DNA of 64,000 nucleotides, from assembly GCA_026874595.1 (NCBI GenBank), contig CM049311.1, positions 74,156,953 to 74,220,952 of the forward strand. The letters run 5' to 3'. How positions within the stretch are numbered: the stretch's first letter is position 1; each line of letters starts with the position of its first letter. Shown here in pieces: positions 24,700 through 37,339 of this stretch. A program made the translations under genes and the position numbers. This stretch comes from Sipunculus nudus. Its lineage: Eukaryota; Annelida; Sipuncula; Golfingiida; Sipunculidae. The notes under the pieces are model-generated. The model did no database searches, was not told the DNA's origin, and worked only from the letters and a program-made list of their open reading frames with translations.

Positions 24700-26400
24700 A
24701 AAAAGCATTTTATTGTAATCTTAGCTTTCTGATAAAATTCTTCTTTGTTCCGTTTTTTCATCGACTTTTTTTCTATTTTGCTCTTCGGAATTTTCCTACA
24801 AATTTATTTTTTATTTCACTGTCTCCTTGTTATTATCAGATATTTATTTTTCTTAGCTGTCTTATATTCAGTTTACCTATCGGACTTTAATCTTAAACGC
24901 GAAGTGAAGTGGGATTTTTGTTTACGCTCAGGACTTTGAGTGTCCTAAGAATTGTTCCATGTCAACCTTAGTGTCAGTTCACATACACTCTAAATACCTT
25001 GAAGAATAATGATAACCAGCGATTATTTACATTTGGGCCGTTCGGAATTTTAACAGTTTATGTGTAAAACAGACACCGAAGGAAATGGAATTAATCAGGA
25101 AAATTCGCTATGATGGCGCATTTGGGTAAATATCCTTCGACACGCACACATTAAAAGCGTGTTCACACCACGTGGATGCGGAAATCGTATCAATAAATTC
25201 AGTATCAAAACTACCTTGGCCGGTGGTTTCACTGATATGGATTTACACTCGGATGAACATAAAAAGTGTTCTCAAATTGTTGAAGGTTGGAGGTGATGTA
25301 TCACAGTGGGAGGTTCAAGCGACTTTTTTGTGATTCTATAAAGTATATATATATATATATATATATAGATATATATAAATTGGAATGTGAAACTTAATAT
25401 GTTAAAATTATTGAGACTAAGATTGAACAATAAGGTCAGAACGCAAGAAATGTAATCAAAGTTTCTCAATATAATGATCTGATTAGTTTTATTTTTAATA
25501 TTTAAATATTTTTATATTATATCTTAAATTTAGCATTACCCCTTGCCAAAATGTGGGGGGTATATATCTCCCCCCCCCCCCCCCCCGTAATGCATCCTTG
25601 GACAGATTTGGATTTAGATGCAGAAAACCGGTTTTTGATACCATATTCACTGAATATATACGGGTGTAGTGTGACTGCGGCTTAAGATGTCAAACATGTG
25701 ACAGCAATGTCGCCGCCAGGGACTGAACTCTTCAAAACACGAGTAGGATATACCTTGTACTTGGCCGTTTGATCTATCCGATCCGATGAGACTCAAACCT
25801 CTCCTCTTCTGGAAGGACACACCTAACATCAATGTGGTTCCTGTGAAGCGATTTAAGATTATCCCCGCCACATTTTACCCCCGGTTACTTGGAATTGCAT
25901 TCGGAGTACCGAGTGTGGAGGGGGTTAATCTGAAATTGATTTTATTCCGCCCCCTATGATTTCAGGTTACTTCCTAAGATATGAAACGTTTCTTTATATT
26001 TATTTACTTATGATTATTTCAATTTGTATTGGTGATTTTACAAGTTAAGTTGAATCTTTGTACTTTTTGTTTGTTTGTTTATTTGAACTGCCATGACCTG
26101 TTGTGAAGTATATGACTGAGTATTATTATAATAAAGCAATATAATAAACATTTTGTAACATTCTTTTCCATATATTGATTTATTATTTAACTTTTTTATC
26201 TTTCACGTTTTCATTTATTAAACATTAAATTAGTTAAAAAGCATTCAAATGTATCATTTTGTTAAAAGAGCGAGAGGGTAATTTGAACAGTATGGAGGTA
26301 AGCTGAAATTAGGTTCACACCCCTTCGAAGTAATCTGAAATAAGGTTGTGTCTGGAGTCTTTACACTAGTGCGTTGTGTGTTCGAAAATGATCAGACGGG
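24700..26400. other. Mostly non-coding, with (TA)n and poly-C tracts
   Basis: A (TA)n tract lies at 25344-25378 and a run of about 16 C at 25571-25586. No exon was recognised. Confidence 0.5.
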
Positions 26401-26403
26401 CGA

Positions 26404-26982
26404 ACATGTAACGCTACGTCACAGGTGGAAAAATCAAATACTTAAAGCGGGGTATACATGTGACGACACGTGTGCGGTCACTTTCAGGTCAAGCAAACGT
26501 ATTTCAAATATCATTATATTATCATATAACATAATTTCCTATGAAAAAAATATTAATATAGATTTTACATTAAATGAGCCCAATTCCTGGAGGAAAAACA
26601 TTTTTTCTATCTATTTTTCCACTAAAAACATGAGGTTGTGTGATTTGTTCAAAAACTATGGGCACATCTATGAGCACTGTCAAATCGGCAGTGACGTCAC
26701 ACACTGGGAAACCCCCTGTGACTAAAAATTCTAGATCTCAGTAAAAGCACAGTATTTCCGCCTCTGTCAGTCCCAAATTTTCAGCAGAGAATAAAAACAA
26801 CATGCATTACTAGATCTGAGTTGTTGATAAAATTCAGTCCATGATGTCACACGTGTACAAGCCAATCAAATCAGGGCAAAGTCTGGGATCTGGGTGAAAT
26901 CCTCCCATCACACAACAATCGCAAATGGAATAGGTTTACTTAACCTTCACACCATGTAACGCAGGTGTAGCGTTATATGTAC
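26404..26982. mobile_element. Possible inverted-repeat transposon remnant
   Basis: ACATGTAACGCTAC (about 26404-26417) and GTAGCGTTATATGT (about 26968-26981) are inverted with one mismatch and lie about 575 bp apart. Inside is a GTGACGTCAC palindrome (26692-26701). A long open frame inside starts only at GTG and has no transposase motif. The target duplication is unclear. The evidence is the short inverted repeat alone. Confidence 0.4.
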
Positions 26983-26999
26983 GATAAATTACCTTGACG

Positions 27000-28860
27000 T
27001 TTGAACAGTGTTTGGCAATCCCCTTTTTCTTTCTGCTTTAAGAGTCTAAGACGGAACTTATCCTCACTTTTACGGCGGTGATACGACCCTTAAAAACGCA
27101 GCATTATATAGTGTTTGCTTATTACGTTTATTTTATACAGATAACGTTACGTCCGCTCACGTCTGCTGAAACGATCGCAGACGCGGCTTTAAACCTAAAG
27201 ATTATAAAAGCTAGATTACCAGGTTTGTTAATAAATATATTCCATGATGTGGGAAACTTTTGTTAGAACTGTCATAATTAATCAGAGTTACGGAAAGCTG
27301 GGTAATATTTTAACATGTTTTGATTAATTTGTGGAATTTTTTATCTTTTTTGCATTAATTCAGTTATTAAGAAAAAAGAATTTTACAAAGTTCTTAAAAC
27401 ATGACACAACAGTTATACTCTGTCTTCCTGCTGATGAAGTGAAGTTTTGTCTCGTACAAAATGTTCTAGCAAGGAGTGGATCTCTAAAGTATAGGATCTC
27501 CTATTGGATAATCAATTCCTTCAGTGCCAAGATATTTTTTTTCTAAAATTCATACAAACTACGGATAATTCCGGAAAAAAATTCAATTACCATTATGGGT
27601 CTAGGGTACCGGGGAGGGGGGTGTCATTCATAAAACAAGTCCGTCGGCGCTACCTGTCTTAGCCTCGCTGCATTCCCCACTGTACATATGCAGGGCCTAG
27701 TATCGTCAAACTACTTACATCTACGTAAATCTCATATGTGGCAGTGAGTATTCATTTAACAAAAACAGCATCTTAACCTATATAATTCTTAAGGTTAACT
27801 TTACATTAAACATCTTTCCTTCTTCTTGAATTTAAAAATTAAGATGATTGAACAAATGGATTTTTTTTTAAATAAGGGCTGTAAAACTATAAAACAAATG
27901 TAGAATAGAACAATTATTTCTTTATTTAAATATTATTCATTAATTATACCAGGGAAATGAACACTATAGTCATGTTCCGTCGCCTGCGGAAAGAAAAAGA
28001 AAAGCCCTCCCCTTGCGCATCCGTGGTTCTTTCAGATTTTAATGGTTTTAATCACCTAATTTTCTAAAGTTCTAACAATAATTACATCAATAAAGGCAAC
28101 GTAATAACACTCCAAAGAAAACGTATCACTTTGGTGTTGAATGAATTTTATACACGGGCCCAGTCAGGTGCATTTTTGTAAAATGACTGCGGTTGTTGGT
28201 CAGCAGACCCGTTTGTGTTGAACAGAGGGTCGGAGTTTAATGCCTACTAATCCGGCTGTATTCCACACAAGCCAACTCACGGATTACAACCATTAAGATT
28301 TAATGGATTTAGGATAGATCAATTCGCCCACCGGAGTGCGCGGCGTGGTGCGAGGTCCGCTTGAGAATGGGTCCGGCCTGTTATCAATGGGTCCTGGACG
28401 TTTTTAATAACTTGCACCAGTAACGGACCAGTCATGGGAAATAGCAGGCGGAGTACATTTTATTAATAATTAATATTACTGAATCATTATAAAATGACAG
28501 CATCAAGCCATCAGACACGCTGAGTCGCTTACCGCCATGATGTAGATACATGTACAAGCTGTAACACGCGCATGGACTTACAGTACCTCAAAATAAAATA
28601 AATTGTCTATACAAAAGATCTGTTTGTAATGAGAATTCTTTTTATAACTGTTAACTATTTTAATGAAATAAATTAATACTGTATTTTTTATTGGATCTGT
28701 AAAATTAATTAAGAGTCCGGTTCAGACAAATGAGGACTTGCTTAAATATATTTATTTACTCGCCTGGCTTTTACCCGTCGCATATACATACGTTGGTTTG
28801 TAATACGCTGAGCAGTTACTTTCTTATAATTATTCGTTGTTGCAAGGTTATATTAAGTCA
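27000..28860. other. Non-coding stretch
   Basis: No supported gene. A complex GC-richer patch at about 28310-28450 may be single-copy regulatory DNA. Confidence 0.4.
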
Positions 28861-28872
28861 CTTAAGTAGCGG

Positions 28873-29333
28873 TTGGGGGGGGGGGGGGGGGGGTTTCGGA
28901 TCCTCCGTCCCTATTTGTCTGCGACCGCAACATTTTTAAGGGATTTCAAACTAGTATTTGCATTTTAGATCCCACTTTTTTACAGAGGTATTTATTATAT
29001 TATGTCGTCAGTCTCCCTTGGGTATGCCCCCCCCCCCCCTTTTCCAAAACCTTGAATCCGCCCCTGCGCTAAAAGTTTATATCTACATAGATCACCTGAT
29101 GTGTCTTTGTACCCTCACCATTTTCTCTTTCTGGGTAGAAGGCAAACAATTAAGACACGTGTGGACGTAGCAATGATATAACACAGCAAGAGGCTTGTCT
29201 GCTGAGTATATCTAGGGGGATAATCCGTATAGGTGTACCGACAGAACCCCCCCCCCCCCATACACACACATGCACACACACCAACACCCGGAATAAGGAC
29301 ACCTCTGAAAACCTCTGGACCCCCCCCCCCCCC
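28873..29333. repeat. Cluster of poly-G/poly-C runs
   Basis: Four long homopolymers occur in 460 bp: G at about 28875-28892, then C at 29028-29038, 29249-29259 and 29321-29333. The second is followed by TTTTCCAAAACCTTGAATCC and GCCCCTGC, resembling the GGATCCGCCCC end seen at 46453-46466, so these may be ends of small G-rich elements. Confidence 0.8.
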
Positions 29334-29412
29334 ATTTATACTAAAATAATGTTGCCTTAATTATTAGCACTCATTGTCCATTAGCTACATTTGATTTAAA
29401 CTTCCTAAAGGG

Positions 29413-29702
29413 GTGTTTCCATGTGCGCGTAAATCATATGATTTTGTAACTGGGGGGTTTCCGTATGTGCGTATATGCGTGAAAATCGCCACAGGCGCAC
29501 TTTTCACGCATAGGGTCTTCGTGAACTCGGGGATTTAGGGTAGAATGACGTCACTTCAGCAACTATTTGTGGAAGGTCTGCTAGATCCACTGTACACATA
29601 TATTAGTCAGCCAGTCACGCATATACGATTATACGCGAACATGGAAACACACCTATTTTCACGCATATACGCACATGCGCATGTACGCGCACATGGAAAC
29701 AC
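29413..29702. mobile_element. MITE with nested inverted repeats
   Basis: Perfect 19-bp terminal inverted repeats GTGTTTCCATGTGCGCGTA (29413-29431) and its complement (29684-29702) enclose 290 bp. A second inverted pair inside uses GTGCGTATATGCGTGAAAAT (about 29468-29487) and its complement (about 29653-29672). An extra GAACATGGAAACAC end-like copy lies at about 29637-29650. There is no coding frame. No target duplication is evident. Confidence 0.85.
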
Positions 29703-29719
29703 TCTATAAGAATGGCTGA

Positions 29720-31730
29720 CATTTCATAACAATTCAGTGCCAGATGCAATATCCAAAATTTTCACAATATGAGATGAATGATTAAAAATTACTGACGAAA
29801 ATATTATAAAACTATAACAGATCGAATTAATTATCAGGAAATTTATCGATTATGTGTTTTGTTTCCCTAAAAATGAGGGGGACGTCCTCTTGTCGTCTCC
29901 GAAAGCAAGCCCTATGTCACACAAGAGTACATTTAGTACCTACGATCTACTTCGATGTCATGAATAAGTACTGATACATCCGAATCAATCAATAATGACC
30001 TTTAACATTTCCAGACAAGGAAGCCTTGGAGTTCTGAGTAACTGTTCTTTCGTGCGCCGCTGTTTATTTGATACATCTATCTTGCTGATTCATCAATATA
30101 TGTGAAATTGGATTTTGATTCAAAGCTTTGTTTTCTTAAAGTGTATGTGACCTAAAATGTATAAAATAAAACTGTCGTCTAAAACGGGAACAGTTATTAC
30201 ATATCATGTTGTATTATTGTTATTACTAGGCCCTGATGTAGATGACCCTTTTACTACCACGTGATCAAAACAACAGTCATATAAAGGGTTCAGGTCAAAG
30301 AAAACAAGTTCATTAAAATTTTCAAATGACATTTCAGTTTTGGAAAACACCTTATCAGTTTATTATATGCCAGGTCTGTTTTATTTGTGGGATTGAAACT
30401 GAATGGAATACATAAAGACTTCATGGGTTTTTATGTCGTATATTTGCTAAAAAAAAAAGAGTTTAACTGGATACTGATACACGTATTGGGGGTAAATTCT
30501 ACCTGATGACCCAAGAAAAATCCCGATTACGTCATATACTTTCAACTTGGGCTGTCTATCGAATGAAAAGTTAATATGGCTTCAATATGCAGCCCTGCCT
30601 GGCCTTTAGTGTATTGATGTTTACTGCTAAAAGGCTTCAAATGTAACGTGATTCCATGTACCGATAGACGCGACATAACTCAGTTCTAGCTCTTATCACT
30701 GAAGTCCTGTAAAGTCCGTATGGTGAATCTCTGATATTTGCATATCATGCCGTCACGCCTCCTGTGAATAGCATCGTTGTTACTATGAGGACGCTAGCAG
30801 AAAAAGATTCTGGAAAAGACCACTATAAATACTCCTTACGTCACTGGGAAAGACCTTAGTTCAGCGAGCCGATGATGTGTGGCGCTGACTGTCCGGAACG
30901 GCCCAAGTTTACCAGTCGAGGAAATAAGAGGGTCAAAGAGTAGTTATTAGTTATGTAAGTTGCCGCGAGGCAGCAGTACCGGCACTAAGTGCGACACAGT
31001 GAGAGCCGTTTGATATCTCTGAGAGAGCCATTTCATTGACTGGGCCAGTCTATCAATATGGGATGAGTATAAGGAACAGTTTTAATATCGATTATTTGCA
31101 TGGTCTTACGGATACAGTTTAGCCATATTTTATGACAAAAGTCTGAAAAAATTAGCACATACCATTAGGTGGTTAAAACAATAAAATTACCGAAGCACAC
31201 AGCTTACCTTAAACTATTTCTGTAAATTCTTTGTCTTTGTCGATTTTTTTAAAAATAATGTTCGCCATTTCCCTGAACCAGACTATGACGATTGTATTAA
31301 TTTTCTATATCCGCGCCATCGTTAATCAAACTGATTCTTGCCACAGTTATTCATATTGCTCTCACCATTTGCATCGATGTATATAAATAATGGACACCGC
31401 CCAAATTCACAGTTAAAGGTGCGTAAATTGATTATCGGCCTTACCCAGTGGTTATTCTGTGAAACTCCGGGAAAAAATGGTCAGAGGGGATAATCCTTTA
31501 TTATTAAATCAAACAAAACAAATACTCGGGTGAAAATTGTTTTTTTTCGTTCAGTGACACTACCAGTTACTCACCAGTGTAGCGCTTTTAAACTATAATA
31601 CAAGACAGTTGTTTATTTATATTTCCTGAGTTTTTCCATACTTGTTTAAAATACGTTTAACAGCTTAAAGTGCGATCGGGGGAATCAGTACTTTATGTCA
31701 GTATATGTGAGTAGTGAATGACACAAGCAG
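29720..31730. other. Non-coding stretch
   Basis: Nothing recognised; 30600-31030 is moderately GC-rich and of high complexity. Confidence 0.4.
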
Positions 31731-31744
31731 ACACCAAGTCTAAT

Positions 31745-32505
31745 GTAATACACGACTGATAGCTTATCTGAGTAATATACTTCTGATAGCTTATCTGAAT
31801 AATACACTACTGATAGCTCACCTGAGTTATACACTACTGATAGCTCACCTGAGTTATACACTACTGATAGCTCACCTGAGTAATACACTACTGATAGCTC
31901 ACCTGAGTTATACACTACTGATAGATTATCTGAGTAATACACTACTGATAGCTCACCTGAGTTATACACTACTGATAGCTCACCTGAGTTATACACTACT
32001 GATAGATTATCTGAGTAATACACTACTGATAGCTCACCTGAGTTATACACTACTGATAGCTCACCTGAGTTATACACTACTGATAGCTCACCTGAGTTAT
32101 ACACTACTGATAGCTCACCTGAGTTATACACTACTGATAGATTATCTGAGTAATACACTACTGATAGCTCACCTGAGTTATACACTACTGATAGATTATC
32201 TGAGTAATACACTACTGATAGCTCACCTGAGTTATACACTACTGATAGCTCACCTGAGTTATACACTACTGATAGATTATCTGAGTAATACACTACTGAT
32301 AGCTCACCTGAGTTATACACTACTGATAGCTCACCTGAGTTATACACTACTGATAGATTATCTGAGTAATACACTACTGATAGCTCACCTGAGTTATACA
32401 CTACTGATAGATTATCTGAGTAATACACTATTGACAGCTTATCGGAGTCATACACCATTGATAGCTTAACGGGGTAAAACACTACCGATAGCTTATCTGA
32501 ATCTT
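31745..32505. repeat. 27-bp minisatellite, about 28 units
   Basis: Two unit variants alternate irregularly: type A GAGTTATACACTACTGATAG + CTCACCT and type B with TAA and ATTATCT in the variable positions. Because 27 is divisible by three, one minus-strand frame (31685-32482) stays open for 265 codons. It reads as nine-residue repeats, NSGELSVVY and YSDNLSVVY. The edges are degenerate. No splice sites, promoter or signal peptide accompany the frame, so I treat it as a non-coding tandem repeat. Confidence 0.97.
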
Positions 32506-33410
32506 TAGTTATATAAATAAAGTTCTTTGGTTTGACCTGGAAGTGTTTGCAAGGAATATGTTTGTTTTATCCCATCCCCAAGCTTCAATCTATTCGAGGG
32601 CCTTGTCTTAATCAAAATCTGGCAAGGTACTAGCCCCTTGTGCCTGAAGATTGCATCCTGGTAGTGATGGTCTTATATACAGCCGGCATAATAGCGGAGA
32701 GGAGAAATATGAAGACACATGGGAGCACATTGTATAACATATCTGTGTTTGCAGCCAACATCTCTGAACAGTGTGTGTGATCTGGTCAATATCTGTTGCT
32801 AAGCCAAGTGGAATCCAATGTAAACGCTCAGATAAATATTCTCCTTATTAAATACTTGGTGAAAGCAGAGAAATACCATCTGACGTACTGGTTACATGAA
32901 TGCCGGGAATATTCTGGTATGGCTCACAACATCATCATCTGGTAAATGTAGAAACTTTACAATGAGATGCTGACCATCTGTTGTGTATAAACATGTTTTG
33001 CTATATGGTGATCAAACGAGTTAAACGCATATTTTCCCCGAGTTTTGCATTGTGACAATGGTATATGTCGGGATGATGCAAATATTTTCATTAATCGGAA
33101 AAATTGCACCATGACCGTATAAAAGACCACAATGTCCAAAAGAGAACATTTATTATGGGCCAATTACAAACGAACGAAAAGGCACATGAAATAACTAAAC
33201 AAATGTAGGAGCGCCACCAACTTTGGTTTGTGACACATCTGGCTCATCATTATTATTAGACAGAACTGTTCAGCCATTTCTTACAAATGCCGTTAACAGA
33301 GATCATGACCGACAAAGGATGGACGCCGCTCTGTGGGTGCATAGCTCACCAATGTGATAAGGAATATTCTTTTAAATTCACAGAGCAAATATATTATATA
33401 TAAATATATA

Positions 33411-33476
33411 TAATAATTTATATATATATATGTGTGTGTGTATGATAAAGTGTGTAAGAAATAGTTAGAGACATAA

Positions 33477-33540
<64 letters not shown>
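33411..33540. repeat. (TA)n and (TG)n microsatellite
   Basis: A degenerate TA/TG tract ends in about 28 uninterrupted TA units (about 33486-33540). Confidence 0.95.
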
Positions 33541-33544
<4 letters not shown>

Positions 33545-34002
33545 GGGGTCGAAATAAATAGATTCTGTAAAAAGGATTATGTTATGGACATAGTAAAAAG
33601 AGAATTGTAAGCATATAAGCTGTAACATGTGAGTGAGGTAGTAATCAAGAAGAGTTGCAACAAATAAGTAAGACATATAAAAAATATTAAATATAGTATC
33701 ATAGTTGCAATGAGAAAAGTGAAAGGCATACGCTTAACAAAGTAAAAGGATGAATCTTAAGCATATAAGGTAATGAATATAATCATGAATAGGAAAATGT
33801 ACAAAAAGAGGGGTCATAGAAAGCGAGACAAAGGGAAAGAAAATGAAGTAGACAGGCAGAGAGTTAATAACAGTTGGTAAAAACTAAACCAATCACTTGA
33901 TAAAGACAACTTTGGATTGAGAAAAATCCTCCAGTTGGCGCTGCCTGTAGAAGGAGGGTGGAGATTCTCTATTTCTCACTTATGGTGTTCTATTATATAT
34001 AT

Positions 34003-35537
34003 GTTACACTCAATGTATAAAGTCAGTCAATTAAAAAAAACTGAAATTTTCAGACATTTAACAAATTGACTGAAAAATCAGTCAGTTTATTTGACACATT
34101 GACTGAATCGCTCTGGAATAGTCTGTTTCACATATCTAATCATTGTGAAACAGACATTGTAATTTAGTGTAACAAGCTAATCTTAGTAAACATTATGCCT
34201 GTTTCTTCTTTCTAGGCTATTAATAAAAATACTGACCACATAATAGGACTAAAAAACACGACTGGTGAGGCTAACCAGAATCATATATAGTTAAAATGCG
34301 TAGACCATTTTACAATATAATGTGCATAAATTTTACAGCTCATGTAGCTACAAATCTTTGCTTATTTCAGAATAAGAATCTAGTGAAATGGAAGCTTTTT
34401 TAAAACTTAAAAAAAACATTAAAATATACAATAATACATGACATGAATTATGTAGATTGTAGAATGTTGAAGAATAGCAACAGTTACATGTTTGTTTGAT
34501 TAAGAAATGCTTAAGTGAGTTACAAAAGGGAGGGTTTTATCACAATTATACCAACTGTATTTGTTACTTTTGATGAATTTGCCATCCACAGCCAAACTGT
34601 GATGGCAGAAAGTTTCGAGTAGTCAGCTGTTCATGAGACAGTACAGAAGCCCAATTTGGTAGGGAGGGGGACCTTAGGGTATATACTTTTTTACCCCCCC
34701 CCCCCCCAATATTGACAAATAAAAGTGGCATTTTGACATAAAAATAGAGTTATTTACACAAATGTGTAACAGTTTCCTCAAATATTTAAAGAGAGAGTAA
34801 TATTTCAGAAAAAGCTTATAACTAACTTAACACAATGACTGATTATATGGCATGAATCACTCTTTTCCGTTGCATTGTGCATGGAACCCAATTATTTTAG
34901 CTAAAAATTAAATGATCCATGCAGATTTCGAGAATTTAGGTTTTATTGAGAAATATTGTGGATGGGGTGAGGGGGGGGTCTAAGGGGACGTTTCTGCCCA
35001 TATATATAGGTCAAATTATTAAATACATTGTTGGTTTCTGAAGCGAGTACATTCTTAGTTATTTTACACCAAATTTGCTTAGAAAATGCTGAAATTGTTA
35101 AAGATATTTTTGACAATATTCCCGCATCTAAGGAAGGGTGTCATCCAGTCCACACCCGCACCCAAAGTGCAAAAGGAAATTGTGCCCCTAAGATAATATA
35201 TGATATTTAAATCATATATGATTATATAATGATTTCTGCAAGAACTAGAATTAAGTCAGGTGGACGCTTTAGATCAAATAAATTATTGCATTATACAAAA
35301 ATATGATGTAAAATGTATAATTTTTTTAAAGTAAGGTATATAAAATATATTTTTAAAAATAATTTCATTCTTTTTACATTTCAGTCAATGGGTCAAATAA
35401 ACTGACTGATTTTTCAGACAATTTGTAAAATGCCTATAAGATTTTAGTCACTTTAATAAGTGCCTGACCGAATCAGGAAATTTGTTGACTGAAATTTTAG
35501 GCAATTTACAAATTGACTGATTTTACACATTGACTGT

Positions 35538-35540
<3 letters not shown>
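34003..35540. mobile_element. 1.54-kb non-autonomous DNA transposon inside a (TA)n tract
   Basis: The left end GTTACACTCAATGTATAAAG and the right end read in reverse, GTTACAGTCAATGTGTAAAA, match with few differences. The inversion continues for roughly 100 bp, with repeated subterminal phrases such as CAGTCAATTT, TTTTCAG and GACTGA. The left junction abuts TATTATATATAT and the right junction abuts (AT)n at 35541-35599, so it split a TA microsatellite. The core (34130-35380) is AT-rich and holds only a 60-codon frame without a transposase motif. Superfamily unknown. Confidence 0.85.

Positions 35541-35599
<59 letters not shown>
35541..35599. repeat. (AT)n microsatellite
   Basis: About 29 AT units directly at the transposon's right end. 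Confidence 0.97.
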
Positions 35600-35600
<1 letters not shown>

Positions 35601-35999
35601 TGATAGTATATCATATGTAAGAAAACAAAAGCAACTATTTTTAATCGGAATACTATAAATTATGACAGATTTTTTTCCATCAGAGTCTTTATTTAAGTTT
35701 ATGTATCTTTCATACGTGGGTTTTAAAGTTAATTTTTTTTAAATAGTCATAAAGAAATAAAACTGTTTATAGGACGACACTCTGTTTCTATAGCAGTGCC
35801 CTGCGTAGGGTGGGGAGACATACAAATCGTCGTAAACATTAACAGCAGGACTTAAAATTTGCTGAAAACTCCACAATACGCATACACTATCCACCTACGG
35901 GTCTAATGCTACCACCTCCATTATTCGTTAATGGCGTATTTAAGATAATTATCTTGGATTATCCTGGACCTGTAATAAATGTACCAAGGGCCTCTAAAT

Positions 36000-36150
36000 G
36001 GCCCCGGAATAAAACTCTTGGAGCCCCGTCATTCAAGCAGTGATCGCTCCCCGTACTCACATTCAATAGATCGCGCCCTTTGATAATTCTCGTTCTGAGC
36101 GGGAACCCCCATAACGCGTAACTTTTACTGGGCGCCACCTGAAGATTAAT
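36000..36150. other. GC-rich complex patch, possible regulatory element
   Basis: A high-complexity island includes CCCTTTGATAATTC (TCF/LEF-like CTTTGAT) and GAGCGGGAA (E2F-like). No frame is supported. The idea rests on composition and short motifs only. Confidence 0.2.
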
Positions 36151-36281
36151 ACGAATGGTGACAATAGCCAGTTATCGCCAGGAAAGATACAATATCCTGG
36201 TGCCTCTAAACATTAGCAGTTCAAGCTATTTATATCAAATATGGCAGATCATCAAGAAAACATCCTACCATATAACACATA

Positions 36282-36282
<1 letters not shown>

Positions 36283-36349
<67 letters not shown>
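36283..36349. repeat. (TA)n microsatellite
   Basis: About 33 TA units. Confidence 0.97.
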
Positions 36350-36350
<1 letters not shown>

Positions 36351-36869
36351 AAGTGTGATGGTAAGAAATACGACGTCAGAAAAATGAACGAAAACCTTAA
36401 CCAGACCTTTTCTTATCTGAGCATTGTTATATATTTGATTGAACGGTTAATGCACAGCGTGACGTCCGAGCCTGGACTCGTCAACTTTTTCTACGAATCT
36501 GGGGGAAAGATCAGTGCTACAACTACTAGTGTGAGTTATCAAAAGTAATAAAATAATTGCTGAAATATTTACCACAGTCATTCACGCTACCATACTTTCT
36601 ATGTGTCCTCTTCAACTGATATATGACATACTGTGGTTCTAGACAGGAAAAAAATGGCTGTCACTCCATATAAACTATAAGGCAGATCCGACGAAAAAAA
36701 CGTATCACCGGTTATGCCTGGAAATTAACGTTCCAGACTATATTGCTTAACAACCATAACAAAAAAAAACAGATATGTGGGGGGGGGGGGTTCCTTGGAT
36801 AGTTTGGCTCTTATTTTATCTTTGCTATAATGGATACAAGGTTCTTGTCTATGGTTAATTATTGATGCA

Positions 36870-36871
<2 letters not shown>

Positions 36872-36943
<72 letters not shown>

Positions 36944-37251
36944 CTCTGAAGAAAAACAACTCTGTAATTTCACAACAGTCTGTTTCACGGGATGCGACCC
37001 GATCATCAGGTGAATGTGGTTAGAATCATATACGATGTATATATATATATATATTTGATGATGCAGACTATATATATTTATACCCTTTTTCGACAGTTTG
37101 TAGCAAAATATATTTATATCAAACATACAAAAATATTGTATCATTAGATGCGCCGGAACTTCAACTTTTACATGAAACAGTTTTTTCATTGAAATGTGGT
37201 CACACTTTTTTGTGAGACCATGTAAGATGGGCCCGTTATTTTGCACGATTA

Positions 37252-37331
<80 letters not shown>
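36872..37331. repeat. (TA)n-rich block with embedded retroelement-like end
   Basis: Long TA tracts occur at 36872-36942, 37036-37055 and 37253-37331. Between the first two lies a complex segment, detailed separately. A poly-G run occurs nearby at 36779-36790. Confidence 0.9.
36943..37035 (-). mobile_element. (TA)n-tailed retroelement end, possibly Penelope-like
   Basis: Read on the minus strand, the segment contains TGATGATCGGGTCGCATCCC, then GTGAAACAGACTGTTGTGAA and a TTTTTCTTCAGAG end running into (TA)n. From memory, similar segments preceding TA tails recur in many invertebrate genomes as ends of Penelope-like or related retroelements. That assignment is recollection, not a search. No GIY-YIG or reverse-transcriptase motif is present. 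Confidence 0.4.
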
Positions 37332-37333
<2 letters not shown>

Positions 37334-37339
37334 AGATAG

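Noticed and set aside
26348-26725. 125-codon plus frame
   Set aside because: Starts only at GTG, has no motif and lies inside a possible inverted-repeat element.
31685-32482. 265-codon minus-strand protein
   Set aside because: A product of the 27-bp minisatellite unit length; the start and end fall in degenerate repeat edges.
33293-37255. Frames rich in YIYIYI
   Set aside because: Translation of (TA)n microsatellites.
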